This document shows positions 32,041-44,110 of a DNA stretch of 64,000 nt, in pieces. Numbering within the stretch: the stretch's first letter is position 1; each line of letters opens with the position of its first letter. Position numbers and translations under genes: made by a program. The DNA lies in NCBI GenBank assembly GCA_033557465.1, contig CM066043.1, positions 75,174,662-75,238,661 on the forward strand. Reading direction: 5' to 3'. Under the pieces are notes generated by a model. It was not told where the DNA came from, ran no database searches, and was given only the letters and a program-made list of their open reading frames with translations. Origin of the DNA: Ichthyophis bannanicus. Taxonomy: Eukaryota; Chordata; Amphibia; Gymnophiona; Ichthyophiidae.

Positions 32041-34275
32041 TATGTCCAAGCCAGCCAGTGTCTTAAAAAAATGCACCAAGTGTGGCAAGACCATCTCTGT
32101 CACCGACCGTCACAACTGGTGCTTACAATGCCTTGGATCTGATCATCAGCTCACAGCCTGCAATCTGTGCCTGCAGATGATGCCACGGGGACTGTCGATT
32201 CGGAAAAAACAAAAGGAGTCCCTTTTCAGCTCATCAGATTCAGCATCCTCAGCCCTGACCCCGTCATCTACACCTTCCAAGTTCCCTGCAAAGGCATTTA
32301 CGAGGAGGGAACTCCGTGCCAAGTCAGACCCAAGGGGCTCGAGTGGTGAGAGGAGACTCTCTGATGAGACATTGACATCGAAGGTTGAGCACGAGGAGAA
32401 ATTCTGGGTGCATCATCATCACAGCCCTCCTCATTGCAATATGGAGAGCAAGGGCTGGGAGCGGCTGGCCTGGCTTCCCTGGTGGGAGGAGTCTACCCCA
32501 TTGCCCAAGAGGACAATCGGATGACTCCCAATGCGCACCAATCATCATGGAGACCCCAGCTAAGGTGTCAACACTGGTGTCTGCTGCTGCTGCGGCATCT
32601 GCTCCCTTGCAAATGGTGGTTCTGGAGGAATACCTTCAAGCCCTCAAAGCTCACTTGGTGGCTGTTCTAGCCTTGCGATACACAGGCTTTGTAGCACCAG
32701 TGGCGGCGTGGCTGCTTTCCGTCCAGCCCTTTCTGGAGACTCATGACCTGTCTGCTGAAGCAGGTGCATCAGGTGGGAAGTTGAAATTAACACCAGTTCT
32801 GATGGCTATCTCTCTTTCCAATGTATCAGAATTCATTACCCAGGGGCACTGATACCCACACAAGAGACAGCATGGGGTCCACCAGCGTCCGCCCTCTCCT
32901 GCAGGGGGAGGAGACTTGACACTACTTTGACTTCCTCTCAGCATCCAAATTGGAGTGGGAGACTGAGGAGGAATCGATGGCTTTGGACTTCCAGTCCCCT
33001 GACCTGCCGTCAGACGCAGTCACCTCCCCCTGAGCAGTGTAAGTCGCCTCTGGAGGACATGTCCTTCCAGGATTTCATCAGGGACACGGCTAAGGCTATT
33101 CCCTTCTTGCCGGAATTAGAGGAGGAACCGAGGGTGGAGGAACTGGCATTCCTTCAGTATCTCTGGGCCCTCAGGAAGGTGGTGATGGTGCCCATGCACC
33201 ATGTCCTGCAAAGGCTGCTATTGAAGCTATGGGAAACCCCCCTCACAGTCCCCATTGTCAGCTGGAGACTTAATTCTGCTGTACCCAATCCAGAAGGATC
33301 CAGGCTTTGAGAAGCCTCAAGTGCCACACAATTCCATCATTGTTGAGTCAGCCTTGAAGCGGGCTAAAAACACCAAGATGCACTCTTCTGTGCCCCTGGG
33401 CTCTGGGGTTCAAACCCTGGACTCCTTTGGGAGAAAATATTACCAAGTTTCCATGCTGGTTGCCAGGGTCCTGGTCTACCAGACATCACCCATACAGTCC
33501 ACAAAGCAACCCACAGCTCTTTCCCTGCTGTCTCCACTTCGTATATTACTTTGTGCAGTTAGCTTTGTTACCAAGGTTTGTATTCTGCTATTACTCTGTT
33601 GCCTTGTCAAATGTTCTATAGTTTAATTGATTCAGTTTACTTTGCTAAGAATTGTTCTATGCAGCATTCCTATCAGTTCCTGTGACTAGTAGATATGGCG
33701 GTATAAAAGAGTTGTTAAATAAAATTAATAAATAATAAATATGAGCATGTTCCTCAATAACATCATGCTGGACCTGGCAGACTTTGCTGCTCACATCCCT
33801 GACTACCATCGCGAGGCCTTTTGGGCCTTGGTGGCCCATGGCAAGGATTGCCCTAAATTCATGATGCATGCACCTACTACGCTTTTGAGTCTGTGGGTAT
33901 AGTAGTGGTAGGCATTGCTGCCCATTGGATGGCATGACTGCAGTCCTCTGACCTGGAACAGTGGGTCCAGGAAAAGATAGCCCACGTTCCTTGGCAGGAG
34001 GAGAGCCTCTTCGGGAAGCCGGTGGAGGAAACAGCCGAGGAGCTCAAGAAGGAGCATGTGACCCTCTCTAGGCTCTCCAGGAAGACCACAGATCCCACGT
34101 GGAAGAAACACCTGGGCAAGAAGGCCTTCTACCCATGCCTGTGTTGCTATTTCCCAGCCCAGCTGCGGGTCCAGTCGAAGGCTCAGGCCCCCCACCAGCA
34201 GCAAAGGGAGAAAATGCTGAAGGCTCAGCCCTCCTTGCAGCCTGAGCCGGGGGGGGGGGGGTGGCTTGACATATT
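32041..34275 (+). pseudogene. DIRS gag, element J, decayed
   Basis: ATG 32041 opens MSKPASVLKKCTKCGKTISV with the Cys/His cluster complete (KCTKC, H, CLQC, H, CNLC). The frame continues to 32524 and then shifts. The core pieces are LEDMSFQDFIRDTAKAIPF (33050-33110), KPQVPHNSIIVESALKRAK, VQTLDSFGRKYYQVSMLVAR, and after the insertion EQWVQEKIAHVPWQEESLFGKP. A run of G near 34248-34261 sits at the C-terminus. Confidence 0.75.
33485..33738 (+). mobile_element. SINE/LINE 3' fragment in element J gag
   Basis: Interrupts gag between ..ARVLVYQ and MSMFLNN. Its end, GGCGGTATAAAAGAGTTG.. AATAAATAATAAA, resembles the 3' tail of the SINEs at 61004 and 62911. The 5' part is not recognised. Confidence 0.55.
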
Positions 34276-34601
34276 CATCAGGAGCATAGCCAGTCAGCAA
34301 CTTTCTGCCATAGTACCTCCTCAAGTAGCGGGGTGGCTCGTCTATCACCCACAGCTGGCCCTTCATCACCTTGGATGTCTGGGTGTTGCAGATCATCCAA
34401 AGTGGATATCGGCTGCTCCTCACCAGCTGCTGCCTCTGTATACCCCAGGGACCCACTGCATTTGGGTCTTTTGCAGGAAGAAGTCTCTGCTTTGTAGGCT
34501 GACCTAACCATTGAGTCAGTTCCCCCGGCTGGAGTTGGATGGGGCTCCTATTTCTAGATATTTCTTGGTCCCCAGAGGGTTCAGGCCCATCCTGAATCTG
34601 C
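34276..34601 (+). pseudogene. DIRS pol remnant, element J
   Basis: Short run with IQSGYRLLL.. SRYFLVP.. GFRPILNLQ (the region ahead of RT motif A), with stops and shifts. It ends abruptly in an AG-rich stretch (34602-34641) that has no DIRS counterpart. Confidence 0.6.
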
Positions 34602-34641
34602 AATTAGAAAAGAAAAGGAGAGAGAGAAGGATATTATATAA

Positions 34642-34803
34642 TTCCCTGGGAACAAGCAGGAAGTAGTTCCTCGCATATGGATGATGTCGGTGCCGATGGC
34701 GCCCTCACGGAAGCATCCCCCCAGCTTTCAAAGAAAGCCCTGGGGAGATGCCACCACGCATGCGTGGTCCCCTTCCTGCCCAAGGATGCCATTTTGCTCA
34801 GTC
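34642..34803 (+). repeat. DIRS left inverted terminal repeat, element H
   Basis: 162 bp to GCTCAGTC, inverse of 40241-40399. The palindrome is decayed to GTCGGTGCCGATGG. Confidence 0.85.
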
Positions 34804-35039
34804 TCCTTTTTTCCACAGAGCCTTTCAGACCTTTGTCTGGCGTGTCCCTGGATAAAGTTGATTTTTCTCTACAAGTTTCATACTCTTGGTATTATTCTTG
34901 CCACCCGACCTCGTTGCCTTGGCGTTGAGTTCGGGTCTATTTTTGTAGTTTTCATTCTTTCTTTCTTCTGGCATCCTCGTGCCTTTTTTCCAACTGGTAG
35001 CCCAGAGTCTTTGGCATCGCATGGGTACTTTTTTCCCCC

Positions 35040-36990
35040 TTGGCTACCAGTGGCTTTAAGAAGTGTGATTGGTGCTCTAAAATTGTCTTTGACAGATACA
35101 ACTGCTTTCTCCGCTGCCTCGGTTCAGACCATGATCCGGCAGCCTGCAGTCTCTGCAAAAGGATGTTCAGCAAGGCCCTCAAGAGCCGCCAGCAGCAGCA
35201 CGATAAATTTTTCCCAGAGTCCCCAGTGCCTCTGAAGGCCAGGGCCTCGTCTGAGGCCTCGATCCCTCGGGCAGAACCTTCCGAACCTGAGCCCCATCAT
35301 GGCTCCTCAGAGAAGGGATTTCCCTCGAGGGAACCCTGGAAGAATAAGAAACCCTCAAAGGCAGCGTCTTTGGATGGTTCTGACCAGCTGGATGTCTCCC
35401 GGGCCTGGTTCTGCAGTCCGAGACGCTCGTCCGAGGCTTCGGAGAAGGAGCGGCTTGCAAAGGTCCCCCGAAAGGACTCTGCCTCGAACCAGCCTCAATC
35501 CCCAGACACCATTCTCATCAAGGATTCCCCTTCAGGGGAGCCGGTGTCGGGCCCGAGTACCTCTGAGCCCGCGCTGAAGGCTGCGGAGCCTTCTGGCCTG
35601 GAGTCCAGGATGGCGGACCTGGAGCGCAGTTTATCTGCCTTCATGGACCAGCAGCGAGCACTGTTGTCCAGCACGACCGGTTCAACCATCCTGACCAGTG
35701 GGCCCTCGACATCCAAGATGTCCCCGGAGGCCAAGTCAATCCTCAAGGTCCTCAAGCATAGAGTCGATACTCGGCCGAGGTCGCGATCCGAGTCCCGCTT
35801 GATGGGACCGCAATCATCCCCGGCAAGTATGTTGGCACCAGTCGCAGAGCATTGGGAGGCCTGCAGAGCAGCCCTCCTACAAGTCCTCAATGGACTACTC
35901 CGAGTGGGAGACGGAGGATGAGGAGTCCCCTGACACCCGTTGCCACCATGAAGTCTTATCAGACTCTCCCATCTCGGAGCCCCGACGGCGGTCCCTGCCA
36001 GAGGATATGGGCTTCCTAGATTTTGTCAAGGATATGTCAAAGGCCCTGGCGTTCCCTAAGGAGTCGGAGGAGGACCCTTGGGCGGATGAGTTGTAAATTC
36101 TCCAGTATAACGCTCCCCAACAGGAATCGCTCATGGTGCCCATTCCCCACCCATCCTGGAATGGCTGATGCTCTGGATGTGGGAGACGCCGGCATCGGTA
36201 TCGGTGGTGAGCAAACGGCTTGACTCGATGTATCGAGTCTGTCGGAGCCCGGGCTTCCAAAAGTTACAGCTGCCACATAACTCCGTGATGGTGGAGTCGG
36301 CCATTTGTAAGCTGAAAAGCCAGAAGATGCACTCCTCGGTGCCCCCCGGCAGAGAGGCCTGCACCCTGGACGCCCTCAGCAGAAAGTGTTACCAGGGCTC
36401 AATGCTCATCAGTCGCATTCAAGCCTACCAGCTGTACATGGGCATGTACCTGAGAGACCTGGCAAAGAAACTTGCCGGGTTCTCAGCTGGTCTCTACGAG
36501 GAACCCTTGCAGCGGTTCAAGAACCTGGAAGGCAGTCTGTGAGTGCTCCAAATTAATTTCTCAAGTAGCCTATGACTGGTTCGAGTCGGCGGCTTGAGTA
36601 GCAGCAGCGGGCATCTGTGCAAGGTGCCAAGCTTGGCTACAGTCATCCAACCTCGAACAGTGGGTTCAGGACAAATTGGTCAATGTCCCATGCCAAGGAG
36701 AAAACCTCTTTGGCAAACCCATGACAGACAAGGCTACTGAGCTGGAGACAGAGTTCATGACGAAGACCAGGCTCTCAAAAAAGACCACTGCCCCTCCCCA
36801 ACAGAAGGGCTCGTGTAAGAAGTCCTTCTACCCAAAGAAAGAGGCTGTTTACAGAAACTACCCACCTTTTCAGGCCTCCCCAGCTCCCTAACAGGGTCAG
36901 CAAGCCAAGGGACATGGGCATGGCCCTCATAAGCAGAAGGCTCCCAAACCCCAGGCACTGGCTCTGACCCAGCCAGGGGGGAGTTTTTGA
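35040..36990 (+). pseudogene. DIRS gag, element H
   Basis: The expected start reads TTG instead of ATG (LATSGFKKCDWC at about 35040). The Cys/His cluster (CDWC, CFLRCLGSDHDPAACSLC) is present but shortened. One frame runs to 35921, then shifts into 35890-36096 with a TAA after ADEL. The core continues with FQKLQLPHNSVMVESAICKL, RKCYQGSMLISRIQAYQLYM, LVNVPCQGENLFGKP and a basic tail. It ends AGT-TTT-TGA-C. Confidence 0.8.
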
Positions 36991-38880
36991 CTCCTTGAGC
37001 ATAGCCTCTCTACCCCAAGGAGATCAGCAGCACGCAAGGGGACGTCTGGCCCTCTATGCCCAGAGGTGGGTGACTATCACCACTGATTCCTGGGTACTAA
37101 GGGAAGTCAGGGAGGGTTACCTCCTCCACCTGACAGACACCTCCCCCTTATTTCCTGGGAGAGCCCCTCAGGTCTCCCCTCCACCGGGACCACCTTCTGA
37201 AGGAGTTGGCAGGTGGTCTTGAGGACAAAGCGATGGAACTGGTGCCCTACCACCTCAAGAGCAAGGGATTCTCCTCCAGGTATTTCCTCGTGCCAAAGAG
37301 GACAGGGAGTCTAAGACCCATCCTCGACCTGCACAACCTCAACAAATTCCTGGTGAGGGAGAAGTTCAAGATGCTCTCCCTGGGAACATTGATGCCATAC
37401 GTCGAGCAGGGAGACTGGCTATGCTTCTTAGACCTTAAGGATGCTTATACCTACATCCTCATCCACCCCAACCACAGGCAGTACCTGAGGTTCGTGGTAG
37501 GGGGCAGACACTTCCAATACAGGGTGCTCCCCTTCGGCCTCGCCTCTGCCCCAAGAGTCTTCGCAAAATACCTAGCAGTCATGGCTGCTTTCCTCCAGCT
37601 TCAGAGGGTCTTCATCTTTCCCTACCTGGATGACTGGCTTATAAGGGGAGGCACAGCCTCCAAGGTGCAGCAGGCCACTGCACACACCATCCGGGTTCTG
37701 CAACATTTGAGCTTTGTCATAAATTACTCCAAGTCTCATCTCCTTCTGACACAATGTCTGGAATTCATTGAGGCAAAGATAGACACTCTTCAGTCAAAAG
37801 CTTTCTTGCCCATGGACCGAGCCGATCATCTCAGGTCTCTAGCTTGGGATGTACGGTACTGCCCCTTGGTGTCCGCCTGGCTGCTTCTGCGCCTCCTTGG
37901 GCACATGGACTCCATGGTCCACATCACCCCAGATGCTCACCTCCACATGAGGGTGGCACAGAAGGTGTCTCTGGGACCAGTGGTCTCAGGCCACAGGCGG
38001 CTTCCGAGACAGAATTTCTATGACCTGCCAGTTGGCGGATTCTCTGTTCTGGTGAAAGCTGCCTCAGCATCTCAAGGTGGGCATGCCTTTTCAAATTCCA
38101 AGCCCCTCAAGGGTCTTCACCACAGATGCCTCCCTGCTTGGCTGGGGAACCCACTGCAGAGATCTCCGCACCCAGGGCAACTGGTCAACACACAAGAGCA
38201 CCCAGAAGATCAACCTCTTGGAGCTCTGAGCCATATACCTAGCCCTGAGGGTCTTCCATAACCACCTTCGTCACCAGGCAGTCTTGGTCCAGATGGACAA
38301 CCAGGTGGTGGTGATCCACGTGAACAAACGGAGGGGGGGGGGGGGCACGAGATCCCGGACCCTTTGTCAGGAGGCTCTAAGCCTCTGCTTGTATGCAATC
38401 CGACAGAATATCCTCCTGCACGCAGTGTACCTGCCAGGCCAGGGCAACCTGCTGGCCGACAGCAGAGTTCTCCAGCCACACAAGTGGCAGATGGACCCCA
38501 GGGTAGCCGGTTGACTTCTCTGCCTCTGGGGGGAACCCATGATGGATCTGTTCGCTAGTCCGGACAACTTTCAGTTGCCCCACCTCTGCTCCCAGCAAGC
38601 CCACCCCGCCAGGGTTGCAGCGGACACGCTCCTAGTCTCATGGTCGGAAGGCCTCATGTATGCCTTCCCTCTGACGCTGCTGATCGCAAAGACATTGTTC
38701 AGAACCCTCCGCGACAGGGCCTCACTCATCCTGATAGCTCCTCGGTAGCCCAAGCAGCCATGGTTCCTTCTGCTTCTACAGTTGTCAGTGGAGACCCCCA
38801 TCCCTTTTTGGACCGCCCTGGGACTCCTATATCAGGTGGGGGGGCTCTCTCCTGCACCCCAACCTGGGGTCCCTGTCACT
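36991..38880 (+). pseudogene. DIRS pol, element H
   Basis: RT is readable 37206-38000 (KRTGSLRPILDLHNLNKF, LDLKDAYTYILIHP, FPYLDDWLIRGG). Frame changes follow through RNase H (TDASLLGWGTH near 38120, QMDNQVVVIHVNK near 38290, and a G run of about 11 near 38334). The methyltransferase-like block is MDLFASPDNFQLPHLCSQ.. YAFPLTLLIAKTLF (38539-38748), then a TAG. The RT signature residues are intact, but the protein is broken. Confidence 0.8.
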
Positions 38881-39926
38881 GACAGTGTGGCTGCTGAGAG
38901 GGTGACTCTGGCCCCTTTCAACCTTACGATTGAGGTGGAGGACATTCTGCTAGCCTCTTGCAACGCCTCTACTAGAAAGGCTTATGCCCTCAAATGGCGC
39001 AGGTTTACTGCTTGGTGCACCAAACACAAAGCTGATCCTTTCTCCTGCCCGGTGGCTCTGGTGTTACAGTACCTTCTCCACCTCTCTCAGTCCGGGCTCA
39101 AGTCTAACTCTGTCCGAGTGCACCTCAGTGCCCTGGTGGCGCACAACCATCCAGTGAATGGTAAGCCCCTCTCAGTCCAGCCATTGGTGACCTGTTTCCT
39201 TTGGGGACTGCTCTTATCGAAGCTCCAGGTTCAGCCGCCGGCAACCGAATGGGACCTCAACGTGGTGTTGGGGCAGCTCACTCGCCCACCCTTCGTGCCG
39301 CTGGCTACCTGTCACCTTCGCTACCTCTCCTGGAAGGTGGTTTTCCTGGTCACACTTACCTCCGCTCGCAGAGTTAGTGAGCTTCAGGCCCTTGTGGCGG
39401 AGGCACCCTATACCAGGTCTACAAGAACAGAGTGGTGCTTCATACACACCCCAAATTCCTGCTGAAGGGCCCACCTCAACCAGGAAGTGGTGCTCCCTAC
39501 CTTCTTTCCAAGACCTCACTCCAGTCGGGCGGAGACAGTCCTTCACACCTTGGACTGTAAGTGGGCCTTGTCCTACTATATCCAGTACACTCAGGGCCAC
39601 TGCAAAGCTTCTCAGCTTTTCATCTCCTATGACCCCAGTAGGCTTGGGAGAGGCGGTGACCAAGCGAACGCTGTCCACATGTCGGACTGTATCGCCCTTG
39701 CTTGTGAGTACACGAGGCTCCCGCTATGAGGCTGCATCACAGCACACCGTATCAGGGCCATGGTGGCCTCGGTGGTGAACTTGTGCTCTGTCCCGATGGT
39801 GGACCTCTGCTGTGCCACCACCTACTCTTCAGTCCATACATTTGCGGCCCATTACTGCCTGGAAAGGGAGTCCTGATGGGACAGTGCCTTTGGCCAGGCT
39901 GTGCTCCATAATCTTTTCGAGGTTTA
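38860..39926 (+). pseudogene. DIRS tyrosine recombinase, element H
   Basis: VAAERVTLAPFNLTIEVEDI through STRKAYALKWRRFTAWC, LKSNSVRVHLSALV and TSARRVSELQALV (catalytic Arg) to about 39420, where a base change in length breaks the frame. DYIQ.. SQLFISYDPSRLG follows at 39487-39729, then an AHRIRAMVAS box and AHYCLERES with a TGA right after (39874-39876). Inactive. Confidence 0.8.
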
Positions 39927-40071
39927 GGCAAGTCCTGCCCTCCAACCCTTCTGTGTTCAGGCTACCGGAATGCTGGTTCATCGAACACAGGGGTCTTACT
40001 GTGGTCTGCATACACAGGCTAACTGCTGTTGCTTGCAGCTTCCCATGAGGGAGCCTGTAGCTGGGGAGTCC

Positions 40072-40168
40072 CATATGTGAGGACTGACTTCCTGCTTGTT
40101 CCCGGAGAAAGCGTAGTTACTCACCTGTAACAGGTGTTCTCCGGGGACAGCAGGAATCGGTCCTCGCA
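40072..40168 (+). repeat. DIRS internal complementary region, element H
   Basis: CATATGTGAGGACTGACTTCC.. GGAGAAAGCGTAGTTACTCACC.. CCTCGCA. Uninterrupted; mirrors both edges with a few differences. Confidence 0.85.
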
Positions 40169-40240
40169 ATCCTCCCTCCTCCCCTTGGAGTTGCTCCTTG
40201 AACATATTTTATTTTTGCCGTCTTTTAGCTGTGTCATCTT

Positions 40241-40426
40241 ACTGAGCAAGATGGCACTCTTGGGCGGGAAGGGGACTGCGCATGCGTGGTGGCATCTCTC
40301 AAAGGCCTCCTTTGAAAGCTGGGGAGATGCTTCCATGAGGGCTCCATTGGTGCTGACATCACCCATATATGGGGACTGATTCTTGCTGTCCCCGGAGAAC
40401 ATCCATTACAAGTGAGTAACTACGCT
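40241..40426 (+). repeat. DIRS right inverted terminal repeat, element H
   Basis: ACTGAGCAAGATGGCAC.. to GAGTAACTACGCT, with the 27-nt extension (CATCCATTACAAGTGAG.., diverged). Confidence 0.85.
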
Positions 40427-40894
40427 GTGGAGCTGGGCCCATATTTTTTAAAATGGGTTGAAACCATATATTCTGACCAGTGAGCTAGAGTGAAGGCAAA
40501 TGGGTCCTACTCTGATATGCTCCCTTTGGGACATGGCACTAAGTAAGGTTCTTTACTTCTGCTTTTATTTGCCTTAGTGGTTGATGTGTGGATTCAGGCT
40601 TCCTCTGAGTCTCATAGGGTAATGATAGAGGAGGGGAAGGAATTTAAAATCTCTTTTCGTTGACCATAGCTCAGCTGCTGCTTTCTCTTCCAGTGATTAT
40701 GCAAGTGATGGCAAAATATAGCTGTTTCGCTGGGTTTAAGTTTAACTTAAGCAAGTCTAAACTGTTGCATATTACTCTGGATGATTTTAGAATGCAGACC
40801 CTGGTGAAGACCTTTCTCTTCCATGAGGCAAAAGAATCACTGAAGTATTGAGAGGTTTTTATTGTAAGGGATATGTGCAACATGTAAAGGCTTA
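40427..40894 (+). mobile_element. L1-like LINE, ORF2 piece (RT region)
   Basis: Decayed L1-type reverse transcriptase: LGHGTKQGS.. LLFALVVDVWIQ and YASDGKI.. FNLSKSKLLHI regions. It is interrupted at about 40894 by a CR1-like fragment and continues at about 41851. Confidence 0.65.
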
Positions 40895-41850
40895 ATTTCC
40901 CGCCACCTTAGTCTGATTCTTTTTAACATCTTTGTTGGTGATAGTGCGGGAGGGCTGTCGGGTAAGGTTTGCTTGTTTGCGGATGATACCAAAATCTGCA
41001 ATAGAGTAGACACCCAGGAAGGAGTAGATAACATGAGGAGGGATCTAGCTAACCTTGAAGAATGGTCTAGAATTTGGCAACTGAAATTTAATGCTAAAAA
41101 ATGCAGTCTCATGCATTTGGGCTTCAAAAATCCAAAGGAGCGGTACAGTGTAGCGGGTTAGGTATTTCTGGCCACAAAAAAGTGTGGAACCTGGGTGTAA
41201 TTGTGTCTGACAATCTTAAAGTAGCTAAACAGATAGAAAAGGCGACTGCGAAAGCCAGAAGGATGTTTGGGTGTATAGGGAGAGGAATGGCCAGCAGAAA
41301 AAAGGAGGCGGTAGTGTCTCTGTATAAGTCTTTGGTGAGACCTCATTTGCAGTATTGTGTGCAATTCTGGAGATGCACCTTCAAAAGGATATAAGCAGGT
41401 TGGAGTTTGTGCAGAGGGTGGCTACTAAAATGGTTAATGGTCTTCGTTATATAGCATATGAGGACAGGCTTAAAGATCTCAATATGTATACTTTAGGGAA
41501 AGGCGGGATAGGGGCGATATGATAGAGACATTTAAATATCTCTGTGGCATAAATGCACAGGAGGGTGTCTCAATTGAAGGCAAGTCCTGCTAGGAGGGGC
41601 ATAGGATGAGAGTGAAAGGGGATAGATTAGGAGTAATATGCAGAAATATTTCTTTACGGAAAGAGTGGTAGATGCATGGAATTGTCTCCCAGTGGAGGTG
41701 TGGACATGAGGACAGTATCTGAATTCAAATAAAGCATGGAACAAACACAGAGGATCTCTAAAGGTAATAAGGGGACTATTGTAGTTGATATGGAAGGGCA
41801 GACTAGAGAGGCCATGTGGTCTTTTTCTGCCGTCATGTTTCTATGTTTTT
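40895..41850 (+). mobile_element. CR1-like LINE, 3' part
   Basis: LILFNIFVGD.. GLSGKVCLFADDTKICNRVDTQEGVDNM (RT catalytic FADD), then LKFNAKKCSLMHLG, ARRMFGCIGRGMASRKKEAVVSLYKS and the C-terminal region. The end is close to the ..TGTTTCTATG 3' end. Same family as the copy at 19894-21498, opposite strand. Several shifts. Confidence 0.8.
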
Positions 41851-43436
41851 CTGCCAACTGGTGTATGATATGGATTAGTGGTTGTGGTTGCACTATACCT
41901 GGCTTGAACATGTTGCTGTGGTGAAAATGATGCTGCTCCTGAGGTTTTTGTATCTCTCAGATCCTTCCTCTGTCAATTTCCAGAGTGGGAGCTCCAAGCC
42001 TTTACCTACAAAATGTTTGTTTATATGGAAACAAAGACCCCCCCAAGGGTGGCGGTCTGGGTCTTGGTAAGTGAAAGATTCCAAGGTGGGCTGGGTGTTC
42101 TGAGTTGAAGACATATAAAGTGGCTCATCTGCGAGCCATGCTCTGGAGTGGCTGCATCGATCCCTTAAGCAGTGAGTCTGCACAGAGAAATCAATTTTGG
42201 GGCCCTTGAGTCCATGGAACCTTAACATTTTGGGACAGTGGTGCTGCTTCCTGGTTTGGCATTGACCCTACAAATCTTGGGGTACAAATCTTTTGTAGGG
42301 GAGATATTAGTCCCATCTGACTCCTGTGCAATATTTACCTAGATTACCAACAGTATTTGCCTATTGGTACTCTGGAGATGGGAGCAGGTGCTCCCATCTC
42401 AGGTGGGGCAGTTTTTGTGAGGAGATTATGCATCTCTCCAAGAGGCTTATGATCTCCATAAACAATAATTTATTTTGTTTGCCTCCATATGCAACATGTT
42501 TTGTACAACGCTTCCTGCAAACAGGCGTTCTCTTAGGAGTTTTATACCATTTGAGTCCCTGATGTGCATTGGTGCAAACAGTGCAGTTTACTTTCAAAGA
42601 TCTATAAGGCTTAGGAGAAGGGTACACTAACAAACCTAAACATTATAAGCTATGGGAGGCTGACTTGTGAGAAGAACTAATGCAGCAGTACTGGCATACT
42701 ATATGCCAGAATATTGCTTGTACACTGATCTCTGCTAACTTTGTAGAGAACAGTTGTAAAATCTTACTTAGGTGGTATATGATGCCACAAAGATGGCACA
42801 AAATCTACCACCAGGTCTCAGAGCTCTGTTGGAGTGGGTGTGGACAGGTGGGCTCTCTCCTCCATGTTTGGCGGAACTGTCCATTGCTGCAATTGTTTTG
42901 GGGTAAGTATTAGGGCCTATGTAGGGATGTGACTGGAATCACTTTAACTCTAGTACCACAGACGTTTTGTCGTCTCTGCTTCTGGAGCAGTTGGAACCTG
43001 GGGTTGAGTGTGTGCTCTTGCCACTACTTGCCATGCTTAGGTGTGAGCTTCCTAAGTTTCGACATTCCCTTCAACTTCCAAATTAGAGGAGACTGTGCAA
43101 AGATTATGGAATATGCTCTTTAACTAAACTTGCTGCTGTCCCCAATGGCAGAAGCAGTGCGTTTGATTGTTAGCATGGTGCTTTTTTTTTTTTTATTCAG
43201 TGGGCCTAAGAGAATAAGATTTATCAAAACTGGAAAACTTTACAACTTGACAGGCTTGGTGTGTTGGTATCACCCTTGATGGTGGCTGTTGATTATTTGC
43301 TCTAGGAGGTACATAGTGGGAGAGGTATTTGGGGCTTATTTTGCTATGTTTGATGTACAACACTGTGTCATCTTGAAGATGGAGATCAGTATTTGTATTT
43401 GGTACATTGAAAAATAAAGAAGTTAAAAAAGAAAAT
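41851..43436 (+). mobile_element. L1-like LINE, ORF2 3' part and tail
   Basis: Continues L1 ORF2 (WLEHVAVVKMMLLLRFLYL.., later RWYMMPQRWHKIYHQVSELCW with CGQVGSLLHVWRNCP, the Cys/His-rich C-terminal region of L1 ORF2). It ends in an A-rich tail GAAAAATAAAGAAGTTAAAAAAG near 43410-43436. Broken by many stops. Confidence 0.75.
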
Positions 43437-43595
43437 TTTCCACTCTTCTCTCTTGCAAGCTGAATAGCCCTATTCTTAGTCTGTCTTCATAAGAAAGGTG
43501 TTCCATCCCCTTCATCATTTCATTTGATGACCTCTGAACTTTTCCAGCTTCACTATTCTGAGATGGGGCAGCCAGAATTGCACATAATATGCGGA
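43437..43595 (-). mobile_element. CR1-like LINE fragment
   Basis: The minus strand reads KLEKFRGHQ.. KGMEHLSYEDRLRIGLFSLQ, the C-terminal region of CR1 ORF2. Short and old. Confidence 0.65.
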
Positions 43596-43680
43596 CCTAT
43601 ACAGAAGCTTTATTTATTAAATTTATATACTGCTTCCATCCAAACGGTCCTTAAGTGGTTTACATTTAAATTATATCTGG
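43596..43680 (-). repeat. SINE-like 3' tail fragment
   Basis: TTTATTTATTAAATTTATATACTGC.. AAGTGGTTTACAT, similar in reverse complement to the tails of the SINEs in this window (AAACCGC.. TATAA.. AAATAAATAA). Confidence 0.5.
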
Positions 43681-43686
43681 CAATAA

Positions 43687-43875
43687 AGTGTAGTTACTCA
43701 CCTGTAACAGTTGGTCTCCGGGAACAGCAGGAATTTAGTCTTCACATATGGGTAATATCGGTACCGACAGAGCCCGCGCCGGAGCGCTCCCCAGCGTCCA
43801 ATAGGAACGCTTTTGGGAGCACCCCACAGCGCATGTGTGCTGCCTTCCCGCCTCTGTACCTCTCTCACTTCAGTT
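43687..43875 (-). repeat. DIRS right inverted terminal repeat, element E
   Basis: Carries the 27-nt extension (AGTTACTCACCTGTAACAG..), CACATATGGG and ATCGGTACCGACAG, through CACTTCAGTT. Confidence 0.8.
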
Positions 43876-43949
43876 GAGTTTATAGCTGAGACCAAAGGAG
43901 AGAAATAGAGAAAGAGATAGAGACAACTCCTAGGAGAGGTGGGTGGGTT

Positions 43950-44040
43950 GTGAAGACTAAATTCCTGCTCTTCCTGGAGATCACCTGTTACAGGTGAGTT
44001 AACTACGTTATCTCCAGGAACTAGCAGGAATGTACATATG
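43950..44040 (-). repeat. DIRS internal complementary region, element E
   Basis: TGTGAAGACTAAATTCC.. GAGTTAACTACGTTATCTCCAGG.. CATATG. Uninterrupted; reads on + as a right edge joined to a left edge. Confidence 0.8.
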
Positions 44041-44110
44041 GGGACTCCCCAGCTGAGAGATGCCAAGGGGTGACCCCAGCAAACTGCGAACCCACTTAAG
44101 ATGGGTTAAA

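Larger units (their letters stand above)
31659..34601 (+). mobile_element. DIRS element J, 5' part, diverged
   Basis: Left edge at TTCCCCATGAGCAAGCAGG. It holds the left ITR, a decayed gag and the beginning of pol, then breaks at about 34601 (..RPILNLQ). A SINE-like insertion lies at about 33485-33738. Sequence and gag differ from both main families; it is nearer to family 2. Confidence 0.75.
34642..40426 (+). mobile_element. DIRS element H (family 2), full length, decayed
   Basis: 5785 bp, nearly the same length as element C, from TTCCCTGGGAACAAGCAGG to GAGTAACTACGCT. Both ITRs, gag, pol, YR and an uninterrupted ICR are recognisable. It is older than C by the number of stops. Its right end abuts L1 sequence at 40427. 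Confidence 0.9.
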